64,000 nucleotides of DNA from Sporothrix humicola (GCA_021396245.1 WNYE01000005.1:248001-312000), one strand, 5' to 3'; shown: positions 33,931 to 46,800, counted from the first letter of the stretch. Translations and numbers: made by a program. The notes: generated by a model not told the origin, from the sequence alone.

Positions 33931-35109
33931 ATGGCACCTCACAACGATGCTCCTTCACCAGCCGGCAGCTACACGGCCGGTTTCACTCGCTTCGGTCCCC
34001 GCAATACCGCCACAGGAGCTACGTCGAGTTTGAGACTGAGCGGCTTTGTGGACTCCGCAGCCGACGCGTCACAGCTCAGCAGCTCGTTCGACAGCCGATC
34101 GTCCCTCGACGAGGGCGATGTTATTGTTGACAACTTCCACACCATCAAGCGCCGGTTGGTGCCGGGCGTCTACGTTCCCACAATGTGCTTCTTCGACCCA
34201 GAGACCGAGAATGTTGATACCGACACCATTGCACGACACGCTGTGCGTCTTGCACAGGCTGGCGTCACGGGTCTGGCCACACAGGGCTCCAACGGCGAGG
34301 CCGTGCACCTGACGCACGCCGAGCGCCGGCTCGTCACACAGACCACCCGCGTCGCACTCGACTCGGCAGGCTTTGCGCACATGCCCATCATTGTCGGTTG
34401 CGGTACCCAGAGCACGCGTGAGACCATTGAGCTGTGTCAGGAGGCATGGGCTGCTGGTGGCGACTTTGCCCTTGTTCTGCCACCATCCTACTACGCGCCT
34501 CTGTTTGCGCCGTCTTCACAGACAATCCTGGAATACTTCCGGGCTGTTGCCGACGCATCACCCATCCCATTGCTGATCTACAACTTCCCGGGTGCCGTCA
34601 ACGGCATGGACCTGTCCTCGGACATCGTTGTGCAGCTGGCTGCACACCCCAACATTGTTGGCGTCAAGCTGACGTGTGGCAACACGGGCAAGCTGAACCG
34701 CGTGGCGGCGGCAACCCGCAAGATGTTCCCCAAGAAGGAGGGCAGTGTTGACGACGCACCCGAATTCCTGGTTCTCGGCGGCTCGGCCGATTTCACCATC
34801 CAGACACTTGTTGCTGGTGGCCACGGCATCCTGGCGGGTCTGGCCAACATTGCGCCCAAGGCCTGCTTGAAGACGATTGAGCTGTTCAACAAGGGCAAGG
34901 TGGCCGAGGCACAGGCGATGCAAGAGACGCTGTCGCAGGGTGACTGGACCGCCATCCAGGGCGGTGTCGTCGGTGTCAAGGCCGGCCTTGAAGCATGGAG
35001 CGGCTATGGCGGCTTCGCTCGCAGCCCTCTGCCGAAGCCGACGGCCGAGCAGTCTCAAAAGTGGAAGGAGGGCTTCCGGGACCTGGTCCTGTTGGAGAAG
35101 TCTCTGTAA
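33931..35109 (+). CDS. DapA-family (beta/alpha)8 aldolase, substrate unknown
   Basis: 392 residues from the ATG at 33931; the frame is open for 158 more codons upstream, but those lie in C/T-rich leader. Residues 1-70 are a Ser-rich extension. The barrel (about 72-392) has the DapA/N-acetylneuraminate lyase signature: GSNGE (119-123), the active-site Tyr217 in IYNFPG, and the Schiff-base Lys246 in GVKLTCGN. Fungi make lysine through the aminoadipate route, so a true dihydrodipicolinate synthase role is unlikely. Fungal relatives cleave 2-keto-3-deoxy sugar acids (L-threo-3-deoxy-hexulosonate aldolase in galacturonate use) or 4-hydroxy-2-oxoglutarate. No pectin-pathway genes lie nearby to decide. 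Single exon, probably cytosolic. Confidence 0.9.
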   Translation: MAPHNDAPSPAGSYTAGFTRFGPRNTATGATSSLRLSGFVDSAADASQLSSSFDSRSSLDEGDVIVDNFHTIKRRLVPGVYVPTMCFFDPETENVDTDTIARHAVRLAQAGVTGLATQGSNGEAVHLTHAERRLVTQTTRVALDSAGFAHMPIIVGCGTQSTRETIELCQEAWAAGGDFALVLPPSYYAPLFAPSSQTILEYFRAVADASPIPLLIYNFPGAVNGMDLSSDIVVQLAAHPNIVGVKLTCGNTGKLNRVAAATRKMFPKKEGSVDDAPEFLVLGGSADFTIQTLVAGGHGILAGLANIAPKACLKTIELFNKGKVAEAQAMQETLSQGDWTAIQGGVVGVKAGLEAWSGYGGFARSPLPKPTAEQSQKWKEGFRDLVLLEKSL

Positions 35110-35297
35110 TGCGGATGTCATGTTGGATTAAAAAAGGAAAGCACGAAATGGAAACGACGATATGCAAAGGGAAGATGAACGATAACCGGCAAAAGGGTTG
35201 GCTTCGAAAAAACATCACGATAGACGCGCGACTTGTATTTATGTTTTGTACATGGAGGAGTTAGCGGGAACTAAAGAGATGCTACGGCTCTCTTGCA

Positions 35298-35316
35298 TTT
35301 TTTTTTTTTTTTTTTT
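35298..35316. repeat. Homopolymer T19
   Basis: Nineteen T residues about 190 bp after the aldolase stop codon, probably in or just past the 3' end of the transcript. Confidence 0.9.
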
Positions 35317-35929
35317 ACTTTTGCCATTTAACTACTTGGTTATTTATTCTACTTAATTTTGATTATTTATGGAACTTCTTTTATCAAAATGTTGTGGCTC
35401 TATTTTTATTCATTTTTAATAACGGAAAAACATACACAACTAATTCTACTACAGACTCGACCATTATTTTTACCGCCAGCACAAAGCACATCGTGATCCT
35501 CATCCAGACCAACGCCGTCTTCGCGCTGTTCTTCCATTTTCGTCTTGGTTCTGCAGCTTTCCCCCCTGGGCTTGATTATTGTGCCACGTCACACAGCAGT
35601 CGCACAACTGTCGAGTATGAGCATGCCTTCCAAGATCTTTTCGTTCTTTTCTCGGGGGCGGTGCTCTCTTTTCTTGGACAGCACTCTATTTATGTCTATT
35701 TTTCGACTGACCAAACTCTAGAACTGTCCCGGTTTGAAAGAGGTCGCCGAGACATTGGGCGTTTCCTCCGTTCGTGGGGAGCAGGGTGGAAGTGAAAGAG
35801 TCGGTGGGCTGCCTCGAAGAAAGGAAGAATGATCGAAAAAGCAGGTTCTAGGCCTCTCTTCTCCAGCCAAGGCAAGACAAGACAACACAGTCTGTGCTGC
35901 CCGTGTCGTCCGTGCTGCTGACACGAATA

Positions 35930-35953
35930 TTTCCTTGGGTCTTTCCTTGGGTC
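35930..35953. repeat. 12-bp perfect tandem duplication
   Basis: TTTCCTTGGGTC occurs twice in direct succession. It looks like a recent slippage or duplication event in non-coding DNA. Confidence 0.85.
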
Positions 35954-37773
35954 GAGTCGGACTAAGGTGAGCATTGAAGTCTTTGAAAGCGCTCTTGATC
36001 TTAATTTCTTTTTAGAAAATAGAAAACCTAGCAACCCGACGACCCAACTCCATACGTTCATGCACCAATTCAGACGAAAGCCACCACGACCACGAATGAA
36101 ACGCCTGCCCGGCTCGCCTCTTTGACCGCCCCGTTCTTTGCCAACAATGCCAACAATACCAACTGTCATCCAATATTATGTCGGCGTGCATTATGTGCAG
36201 GCTTCACAGCGTCCACAATGGGCGTTTGAAAAAGAGGCGCCTCCCCCAAGCTTTCTTACCGCCGTTCTTCCCCGGGCAATGGCCCTGGTAGAAAGCACCA
36301 AAAAAGGTCGCCTACTTGTTCAGTCTCACGGGGATGGAAAACGAGAAGAAGCAGGGGAGAGACAGAAACACTGTTTCCAGAAAGGAGCCGATCGTTTCTA
36401 TTTTGGTCGTGTTGAGGGGGAAAAGAAAACGGAGAAACAGAGCCAGGGGCAGGGGAGAGATCACCATAAACACACAAAAAAGAAAGACAGCAGGCATCGA
36501 CGAGGGTGAGAGAGAAACAACGCATCCGGCAGTCCAGGATCAACCTTGGTTGGGCCTTTTAACTTGATTGTTTCAGACCAGGGGTAGGAAGGAAAGTGTG
36601 CAGACAAAGCAGAGAAAACGGGAACAGGCTGCAGATCTTCTCTTTTCGTTCTTCATCGTCGTCTGTTCCTGTGTAGCGGTTGTACAGCGTGGGTGACACA
36701 ACATAAAGGCAGGAGAACCGGAGAGACGCAGAGCATAAAGGCTAAAGCATACAGAATGAAGCATATTCTTTGTCGAACATCAATAAAGAATGCTTGTGTC
36801 ACGACACGTTTCCTAATTCCCATTTCCCGCTTTTCGTTTTTTACTTTGATTTCATACAATGGCTACTCACCAGGACTAGAGCCATCAATTCTCTTGAGCA
36901 TGGGAATAGCCAACATGCGTAAACAATCAAAATACGAAAAGGTTCCCGTCCCAAAATAGAAGCACTTTAACTCTCCAACACGCAGACAGTCACAAATTTA
37001 GACAACGCCTGACACTCACCGTATTCAAGCTTTCTTGTACATCGTATCGTCCACCATTCTGTACGCGTTGCACTTTGAGTTTATGGCTTCTCGTCCTACT
37101 CTAGGATACGCATCCAGAGACGTACCCCCTTTAGCGTGCAGAGTGGCGTGTCTTTGCGTTGGTCAATATGTTGCCGTGGCTCATACTGGACCTGAGTGTT
37201 TGAGTGCCTGAAGACGTGCCTAAAACACGGACATACTGCCTCAAAACAGAAACAAATACGAGGCGGATCAAGACAGACAGAGACAGAGCAGGAAATCAAA
37301 AGACGAGAGACAAAAACGACAGAGAAAGACAGTTGAGCCAGAAGATTACTGTATTGGCAAAACAATATCGGAGAAAAAGATCCATAGCCGTGGTAAACAA
37401 CTGTTGAAGAGCGAGTGAAGATCAATGACGATTCTCACATTTGGATAGCATTGGCGAGGTCGATATATGACTTGTGATTTGTCAATTCTGTTGACCATCC
37501 TTTATCCTTTTTCTGCTCTTTCTCTCTCAACCCACTCAAGCCCTATAATGCGATTGTGGCATGCATACTGGCAGAATCTCCCCATCCAGGCACCGATCTT
37601 CATCCAATATCGAGTATCGACCGCCACCATGAAAGATGGTCACCATCACCGCTTAAACGGCCATTTATACAAACAACTCTTGATTTCTTTGGCTTTGTAT
37701 TCCACACCACGTTCTTACCCCTCGATCCTACGGCCAATACTGCGCAATACAACCGAGACCGCCATCGTGAACA

Positions 37774-37803
37774 CTGCATCTGCATATGTAGATGCAGATG
37801 CAG
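37774..37803. repeat. Perfect 12-bp inverted repeat with 6-base loop
   Basis: Left arm CTGCATCTGCAT (37774-37785), loop ATGTAG, right arm ATGCAGATGCAG (37792-37803). The arms are exact complements and could fold into a stable stem in DNA or RNA. Each arm also contains two copies of a TGCA core. It lies about 920 bp upstream of the tyrosinase start codon. Confidence 0.8.
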
Positions 37804-38724
37804 GTATTATTGTGCAAACGCCCTATTTCTCTTACGCGCAGGTGTGTTGTGCGCGATGCAACAATGTGGCGAGATGCAGGAGTAGCTAGAGACAGCACAC
37901 TGAGGTACAGAATGCAAAAAAAACGGCCCGTCCCTTGGGCACAGCACACCAGACGCCGTGTTCCCGGTTCAGACTTTATTCTTGCAACTTTTCTCTTGGA
38001 GAGCGGGAATCGATGGCGCAGTGTACCCCGTGTTGTGTCTTGGGTGTCTTGTGTGTCCCTGGGCTGAGTGTAACAGGGAGGGCTTCACCTTGTTGTCTTT
38101 GTTGGCTTTTCGAAAAGAACGGCGGCAACAGTAAAGATGGTCGAGTCGTATCCTTTCTTGGAAGCTTCCCGTCTATCCCGCTCGTATCGATTTCTTGTGT
38201 TCGATGTTCCCAGAACCGGGGTTGTCAATAATTCCGGTACTTGAATACGACATGACAAAATACTCGAGGCCAATGCTCGAGCTGAAGTCGAGATGCACAG
38301 ACTAATATGAGACTGGCACAAGTGGGCACAAACTGGGCTGAAGAGGGACCAGATATAAAGAACACTGAATACTGAATAATAAAATAGATGAACGCTGGGA
38401 TACCAGGAGAAACAATATAAATATGTCGCCGATGGCCGTGCCCCTCGCGTTTATTCAGTCTTGTCCTTGATGTCTCTCTTCTTTCATCTCCTCTCTTCTT
38501 TCTCTTCTCTTGAGTAGATGAATGGGACGAAACAGTTGAGAGAGAAGCTGTCTTCAAATCGAACCAGACACTAGTCTATCGATATTGTCACTCGTTATTT
38601 TCTTTTAATTTTCTTGTCTTCTCGTTCCATCTCACTCTTTTATGACTTCACATTGAAGACATTCACCGACACGGAACACTCGTTCACGCCCAACTAACGT
38701 GTCGTCATCGATCACACCATCATC

Positions 38725-40875
38725 ATGCATCTCTCTTCATCTCCTTCTTCCCTCTCGCCAGGGACCCTCCTGGCCTGGGCCACTGTCTTGTCTTCCTGTC
38801 TTCTGCCAGGTACGGCAGCCCAGTCCACAGCTCCAGGTATTGTTGTCGGCGTATCGACGGGCATCAACAATGTCACCGGCCAACGACCATCCCGCATGAA
38901 CATCAACGACATCTATGACGAAGCAGGCCCACACTGGTAGGTCACCCGCGGCGAGATGGCATTGTTTGTGGCTGTTTATCGTGCTAACTCCCCAGGGACC
39001 TCTATGTCCAAGCCATGGAGAGGTTCCAGCGGGACGACATGACCGAGATCGAGTCGTACTACCAGATAGCAGGCATCCACGGACTTCCGTTCTTGCCCTG
39101 GAACGGCGTCAACCAGACCACCGGGGGTGCCAACTCGGGATACTGTCCTCACGGTGTAGGTGCCCCAGCCCATAGGTTCGAATGAACACCACTGACACGC
39201 TCAGCAAACAACATTCATCACTTGGCACCGGCCATACCTGGCCCTCTTTGAACAGATCTTGGCCCGCCACGTCCGCAAAGCCGCCAAGCAGTACCCCGTC
39301 GAGACGGTCGACGCGTACACGGCGGCTGCCCAGACGTTCCGCATCCCGTACTGGGACTGGGCCACCGATGCGAGTCTGCCGCCGGCCGTCATAAACCCGA
39401 CAGTCCGCTTCAACGGCCCGTCTGGTCCGGCCACGATGCGCAACCCGCTGTACAGCTTCCAGTTCCCCAACTACCCATTCCGCGGCGGCGGCGGCTTTGG
39501 CGGCTCGCTGGCGCAGTTCAACGAGACGAAGCGGTGCACGACGACGTCCGGCGCGGCCGTCGGGTTCAGCGACGAGGATCGGGCGAGCAGCCTGATGGAG
39601 GGCGACGGCGGGCAGCTGCAGGACAAGGTGTACGCCGTCTTCACCAAGAGCAAGACCTTCGAGGCCATGGCGACCATGTCGAATGCGGGCGCCAGCTTCG
39701 AGGAGCCGCACAATGTCGTGCACAACGACATTGCCTGTTTTTCGGTGGCAGGCCACTCGGGTCACATGGGCGATCTCAACTGGTCCGGCTTCGATCCCAT
39801 CTTTATGCTGCACCACGCCAACGTCGACCGGCTGTATGCCATGTGGCAGGCCATCAACTACAACGACCCAGTCTTCACGACGAGCCAGCACGGCAATGCG
39901 CTGTACGGCACGCCGAGTGGGCCCATGACCGCCGACAGCCCGCTCAAACCGTTTATGGCGCCGCCTCCAGTGGGCGGGGGTGCGCCCGTCTTTTACACGA
40001 GCCGGTCTGTCGAGACGATGGGCCTCTTTGGGTACACCTACCCCGAGATTGACGACTGGTCATTGGCGCCGGCCGACTTGGCCAACACTGTGCGTATTGC
40101 CGTCAACAACCTTTACGGGCCTGGAGCAACGACTGCCACGGCCAGCAGCACGACCAAGAAGATGAAGGCAAAGCGTGAGACAAAGGAGGAGACAGAAAAA
40201 CAACAGCCTTCAGACCTGCCGGGCCGCCACGGATGGAGACTTCCGCGCATCCGCAAAGCCCGTGCCACCAAGAGAGCCCTCAGCGTCGGCACTGTCACAT
40301 CCACCGTTGGGTCGACTGTGGACGCGGTTGGCTCAACCGTCGAATCGACCACCGACACTGTCGGCTCGACTGTCGACTCCACCGTCAAGTCCGGCACGGC
40401 CGCCCTCACGTACACCCCCAACGCCCGCGCCCTCGACACAAACGACTACAGCATCGAGGTCGGCGTCGACCGCGCCCAGCTGCCCCTGCCCTGCACCATC
40501 GAGCTCCACCTGCAGACAGACGCTGCCCACACTCGCCGCCCCGTCCGCATCGGCAGCACCAGCATCCTGTCCATGCCCCAGACCGGCATCAGCTACTCCA
40601 CCACGCCGCTGCGCCGCGTCCTGGTCAGCGAGTCCAGGCGCCGCAACGGCGCCGCCGTCTTCAACAGCAACGACGACGTGCTAGCGGTCCTCCGCGCTGG
40701 TGTCAGCGTCAGCATCACAACCCCCGACGGCCGCAGCGTGCCCGTGTCCACCGTCCCCAGTCTGAGCGTGACCGTCCAGCAGCGCAGCTACACGCCCGTC
40801 AACGCCGACAACCAGTTCCCGCAGTACGGGCCCGTGTTGTCTGTTTCACTGAAGCCGCTGGATCTCGTGTTGTAG
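38725..40875 (+). CDS. Secreted tyrosinase (copper polyphenol oxidase) with C-terminal propeptide
   Basis: Three exons: 38725-38936, 38996-39155, 39205-40875; introns of 59 and 49 nt (GTAGGT donors). 680 residues. A signal peptide spans about 1-33 (ending in GTAAQ). Copper site A: His99, His123 and His132; Cys121 two residues before His123 is placed for the usual thioether bond. Copper site B: His293, His297 and the HH pair 327-328 in FMLHHANVDRL. The catalytic part ends at the Tyr-Gly motif 428-429. A basic linker follows with KR pairs at 447-448 and 480-481, then Val-Gly-Ser-Thr-Val repeats (about 485-525) and a beta-rich C-terminal domain that covers the active site in proenzymes. The enzyme oxidises phenols to quinones, as in melanin or wall cross-linking. 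Both splices are needed to bring Cys121/His123 and FITWHRPYL into one frame. Confidence 0.94.
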
Positions 40876-43800
40876 GTTCGGCGAGGGATGTCGAAGGGGT
40901 GTATTTCTTTTGTCTGTAAATTGTATCATTTCCCTTTTAGTTTCTGTATCGATCATAACATTTTGTCATATTTTGTAGTATTGCTGGTCTGTTGTTTCGT
41001 TTCCTTTCGTTCCTTGTCTTTCTTTTCTTTTGTTATATCCAAAGTGTTTGTCCATCGAGGTTACAAGATGTCGTCGAGGTGTCGTCGAGATGTTGTCGAG
41101 ATGTTGTCCAGAAGTCGTTGGTATATATTCAGTGCTAGGTAGTAACAGGACTGTTAGAAGATGTAAACCGCCGTGTTCATTGTTTCACCCGGTCGATGAG
41201 GTGCCCGTTTGTCGACGATTAATGGTGATATGATGTCATTGGCCTAAGTCGATACTTGTATGGACAGTCCGTTGATAGTTTTGCTGTGATTCGGCTTTGA
41301 CAGTTGTGATAGTATGATCGTTCTTGACGTGGCGGTGATGTTATTCGACAGTGAGCATCTGACTGAGTCATGACATGAATCAAGACTCACGATGGTCTGA
41401 GGAGACGATGGATATGACCGACGATTTGTACCCAGAATGAGCCACTTGGCTGGCAAAAGAGGGGAAAGCTGAGAAGACCCTTTGGGGTCTGAGAACGGGG
41501 AAGGTCACGATAAATAGGAGTGAGAAAGAGAGAAAGGCCAACAATGACTAAAAATGGCCACGAGACCACGAGACCGATTCCTTCAGCCAGCCACCGGCCC
41601 GGAGAAGCGCACGATGGCACAGCATAGGTTGACAAGGCAAAGTGAGGGGTGGGTTGGGGGAAGAAGAAGACCAGATGGCAGTTGCAAGGCAGTTTATTTG
41701 CCACGATCCGCCACGATCCTGGGCAAACGAGGAAAGGAGCCCGCCAAACGGGTACCTGCGGTCACCTCACGATAAAGGACAAAAAAAAGCACAGAGCATC
41801 GTGACCTCCTCCTCTTTCCCCTCATCTGCATCTGTCCTATGTCTTCCCCTCATGTGCGGCGCCTGTCGTCCTTTCTCCTCCTTTCTCCTCCTCTCTTGCT
41901 CCCACGTGGAGCCGTGCACGCGGGGGTGTTCCCAGGGCACAGAACTGGCCTCCACTTGGAGGAGCCTCCTGTGGCGAAAAACAAAAATAGACAGGAGTCA
42001 AAAAAGAGAAGGAAAAATGAAAAACAAAATAAACAAAATAAAGGGCATAAAACAAACTGACAGACAAACCCTCGCACACACCACTTTGACCGGGCCGCAC
42101 CGAGACGTCTCTTTTTGCCAGACCGACCCATCGTCTGGCCCCCAACACATAAACAGAAACAGCAAACATGAAAATGAACTCGGCTGCTCACGTGTGGTGG
42201 TCGTGTGCATCCTCGTCTTCTTTGGTTACGTGCACTCTTGTTTTTCTCGTCGAGTTATGTTTGTGCCGCTGGGCCGCTTGCTTCCCGTCTTTTCTTGACC
42301 TCTTTTCGTCCTTCAACCTCGGAGCTCCGTGCTTTTCAGCATCGCAGCCGATGCAGCTCGTATCTTATCTCGGTCGAGACTTTCTGGACCCTTTCTGTGC
42401 ATTTGTCTTTCTGTTTGTCATGCTGCTGAGAAAACTTTAATGGACGGATCGACGAGTTTGACGAATTGACGAATGAGAGGGTTGACAAATAGCCTTGACT
42501 CGACAGCCCGACTTGGCATCTAGACAAGACAAGGGGGAGGAAAAGAAAGAATGAAAAATGTAAACACGACAAAAAAGATTGACGTGTCAAAAGTCAAAAT
42601 GTCAAAAAATAGACGCAGGCCGCCGCTGTGGTTCGCCAGAGATTGTTCGTGCATGCCCTGGTCGCTTTGGTTTGCACCTGCAGGACAATTCCTGCGAGGT
42701 CGGTCTGAGGTCTGCGTTTTGTGTGCATTGTGTGTGCATCTCGTCTGCGCGTGTGCATCTTGACTGCATTTGGATTCAATCCCATTCATCCACTGCAGAC
42801 AGCATTCCGAGACATTGTCGCGGCGGGCATTTCTTCTCCTACCAGCCCTCAACCCCCTCAATCATGTCTCTCAGAGAGATGTCCCCCACTGAATAAAGAG
42901 GGTGTGCTGGCCCTCATCAACGGCTGGAGACCCCACAGTCCTCCATCTTGTTCTTTTCCCATTTTGCCGTTTCTTCGCCGTGCGTTCTGGAGAAGCAGCC
43001 TTCTGACTGGCTGGAAGAACGAGCAGTCGAGCACTGCCTACTGCAGTTCTCCATCTTCTTGGTCTGGACCGAATTCTTCCTCTTGAGGTCTCACTGTCTC
43101 TCACCATGTCCTGTGCCTCATCGAAACCCGCCCGCTGTCCCGTCTCGGCGGGCAGCCAAACAAGTATGTTGACAGCATCACGAGACGGTGATCGTCTCTT
43201 CGTTTCGACTTTGTTGATGTCTTTTTCCGCTTGTCGCGGGTGTTGTGGGCTAGTTTCTCGTGAATTCTTCTGAAAACCGCAGGCGGTGAGCGTTATTTCG
43301 ACAAGAAGGATCATCGGTCATCCTTTTTCGACCTCTAGCTCGAAGCATCGTCACCGCCGTGCCGTTTTGTGTGGTGACTTGTCGTGTCGCTGGCACTTTT
43401 TTGCCGTATTATTTTGGGGTTTTTCGTGTCGTGCGTGCACTTTGGTGCTCTTTGGTGCACTTTGGTCGAGCTCTAGCCTGAACTTTTCCCCACTGCCTCT
43501 TCCCCTCTTGCACGTGCGTTCAGGCCCGCTATGATGTCAGTTTGTCTTGTCCACCCAGAAGGCTGCGATTACTGTGCATGCTTAGCCCCTCCTTCCCTTT
43601 TTTTCCCTTTTTTTTCTGTGTGACAGGGGGCAAGGGATGCTGTCGCGCGCTGTGACTCGCTGCCATCCCGTTCGACTCGTGCTTTCCTTACGTTAAATGG
43701 TTTGGTTGTGGAAATGGAGACAACACTGACCAACGACAGAAGGAGACACCAGACGACACACACCAGAACCGGTGTGCTGGAAGGAGCGAGTCTGTCAACT

Positions 43801-46800
43801 CAACTCGCCCGTCGCTCGCGCCTGCAGCCCTTCGTTAGCTTTTTATGTGGTAATAGTCTTTCCGTAGCGTCTTTCGGGCAGTCGACGCCTGCCCCGCCAA
43901 AGCCGCTAGGTACATATATTTATGCGCAGTCTACACCAGAGAGTAAGTACCTGCTAGTCCGTGTCATGCTGAGGGGCTCCGCACAGAAGCAGCCGCGGCC
44001 GGGAATCAGGGTATTCCAGTGCCTGCAGGAGAACAACTGCCCGCGCCTTTCCTTTTTTCTGCACTTGCCTTCGCTGGCTCGACTCACTCTCAAGGGAGGT
44101 TCCTCCGAGGTAGCTTCTACCCGCAACTTTCCGGACGCAGAATTGTTCGCCATAATGTCGTGCGTTTGCTGCATTGCTGCACTGCAAAAACGTCGTGCAG
44201 CCTTTGTTGCAGCACGTACCGGATACGCGGGCTTAACACCAGCCTTGAATCCTCAGAAATGCTTGTCTCGGTCCCGGAGTTTAGGTATTAAGGTGCTTGC
44301 AGAACATCTGAACTACGAGTCGACGAGGCAGTCGACCGACTCGCCAGTTGGGGAAAGGCACAGGAAGGAACCAAGAAGGAACCAAGAGAAATAGAAGGCA
44401 CCGCCAAGGCTCCTGCCTTGCGCCGTCCAATAGCATGCCGTTCTTTCCCAATTTACTGGTCGTTTCGGGTCTCTTTCCATCGCTTTTGCAACGCTGCTTG
44501 TCAGTGGCTCTTTTTCCCCATATCAGTAGCCCCTCCAAGCATCCTGGTTTCCTATTATGTTATTTTTGATGTTAATAGAACGCGATAAGGCCCGTTTTTA
44601 TTTCTTTTCTCTTATGTACGCTTTTCATCTCTTATCAGTACCAAGACTCTCATCGACACCAACGAGAAACGCAAGTGCGGACTCGGATCTGGTCCCTGCC
44701 TCGACCTCTCGCCTGCCTTTTGCAGACTGCCAACCGCACAACCGCGCAAGACGGAAGGAGCGTTCTCGGATCTGGTTGACATCGATTGTCATTTTTTACT
44801 CTTGCTCTTGCCATCTCGAAATATTTTGCTGTGCATCATTGTCCGCGGGAAGCACGACCAGAGAATTTGCACAGCTACCTGCCTTTGTTATCACGTAATA
44901 AATTTCTTTTCACGAGGAAAGAGCAAAAGGCTGCAGCTTCTTTTGTTTTGTCAAAATAGCTAAAGCAAAGAACAAAGGAGGGAAGGAGCCAACGAGGCAT
45001 CCTCTTACGACTTCCCGAAAAAAAGAGGGACCTGAGAACAATTAAACTTCCCCAAAAAAAAAACAGACCATCTCAAACGCATATCCTCCTTTACACGCCA
45101 AACTATCACCACCCCTGCTTCCAACCTCACCGCATCTCCGCCTCCGAAGCCCAATCGACGTTGCCCAGATATTCCGCAGGCTGTGCAAAACGGCCGCGCT
45201 AGCATCGAATTTGTTTGCCCGCGGGTCCCACACGACGAAAAAGCGACAGTGACAGTCAGGCCCTACGGCAGGCAAAAAAGGGAGCATAGTGTCGAAACGG
45301 GCAAAAAGCACGAGAGATCGCTTGCGAAAGCAACAAAGCAAGGCACCGCCAGCCCGTCCGACGTCAGAGATCTAGAGGGTGCCGGTTGGAAAGAGGGTCC
45401 CCTTGCTGTCGACTTACAACTCGTTGGTCTTACCCGGGACTCTGACTCGACTTGACATCCCCCGGTTTCACCCACCACCACGGCGCCAAATCCAAATCTA
45501 TTCCCATTCCTGCCATCAAATCTGAGGTTGCCCCAGAACGACAGGTCTACGAAGTAAAGTTGAAAGCGCGCACGCACAAAGGCACAAAGAACGAGAGAAC
45601 GAAAGAACGAGAGGCACCAACACGACTACGACCAGTTCGAGCTTCTAGCCATTCCACTACTAGATCTCCGACCAATCCAAGAAGCGGCATCTCGCTTTCT
45701 AGATTGCGGGATCTGCTCACTTCTGGCTACTCTTCGCGCCGCCGGCCCTCTTTTTCTCGTTCCTATTCGGCGTGCGTTTTCGCTTCTTCATCCTCAAGCG
45801 CCATTTCTTTCTTTTCCTTCTTCATCTGTTCTCGCTCTGATCTGACAAAATCCCCGTTGTCCCCGGCTCTTGCTGTGCTTCATCCCCGTCAATTGCACGC
45901 CCCCTTCTTCCCCATTGCTCCCCACCATTCGCAGCTTGTCCTTCCTATCTGCGTTGTCGGGTTTGCGATATATCGCTATCTTTTCTTTTCCTGTTCCCCT
46001 TTTCGGCGGCGCGTTGTGCTTTATTTTATTTGTCTACCTCGTTGTTCATTCGTCAGCTCCCCTTGCTTTCTGCCCGGCAATATCAAATGCGTGCATAGGA
46101 CGCCATCCCACCAAAGAAAGCAAAGCCTTTTCTTTTCTCCTCCAACGACTCGCTCTGCTTCAGGCGCATTCTGTTATTCTTTGATATCACTCACACCCAA
46201 ATGACGCCGATAAGCCAGGCTTATCTCGTCCTCGCCTCCATCGTCACCTAGCCGGCTCTCACCTCCCGCCGCCACGCCGCCACCCTCCTTTGATTCTGCA
46301 TCTCTTCTTCTCTTTCTGGCATCGATATTCATCAGCCAACCGCATCTCGTCACGGCCATCTTTATCTCTATCAAGAGCCTCGACCGTTGGCTCGTGGACG
46401 TCATTTTACACTCCCCCCTCTCTTAAAAGGACCTTGCTCGTCCCGACCATCTACCACGCCCACCACCATCCCACCCCGCGTGTATCTGTTCCGCCGTCCG
46501 GGGTCCTCCGTAGCTCTCATCACGACCACGACAAATTGCCGTTTGTCAACTTCCTCGTCTATCATCACCAGGGGTGGAAACGAGACGACGGCAAGGAACA
46601 AAAAGGAACAGCGGCGAGACAGGTGTCATCGAACGCCGTCAAAGAAACGTGTTCTAATTTAAGCTGCAAACCAAGGTTCGGCCCTGAAAGCTTTGACTGA
46701 TAAGATCCGTACCCCGTCATTCGACAAGCGGACAATCCAAGGGAGGACCGTTATCAAAGAAGCATCTTACACGCCCATCCTGCGGTATTGCGTGGTGTCC

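Larger units (their letters stand above)
35110..38724. other. 3.6 kb gene-free block between aldolase and tyrosinase
   Basis: AT-rich at first, with a T19 run at 35298-35316, then mixed. Contains a 12-bp tandem pair at 35930-35953 and a 12-bp-arm hairpin at 37774-37803. The last about 250 bp should be the tyrosinase promoter and leader. No frame has coding character. Confidence 0.6.

Noticed and set aside
39170..39190. tRNA B-box-like GGTTCGAATGA
   Set aside because: Lies in the second tyrosinase intron, lacks the invariant final C and any A box or cloverleaf.
39109..39891. 260-codon minus-strand frame
   Set aside because: Antisense to the tyrosinase copper-binding exons; no motif of its own.
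43714..44394. 226-codon ATG frame
   Set aside because: No domain, no strong G/C third-position bias, length only borderline against chance for 64 kb in six frames.
45452..46204. 250-codon plus-strand frame
   Set aside because: No ATG start, pyrimidine-rich DNA that lacks stops by composition, no motif.
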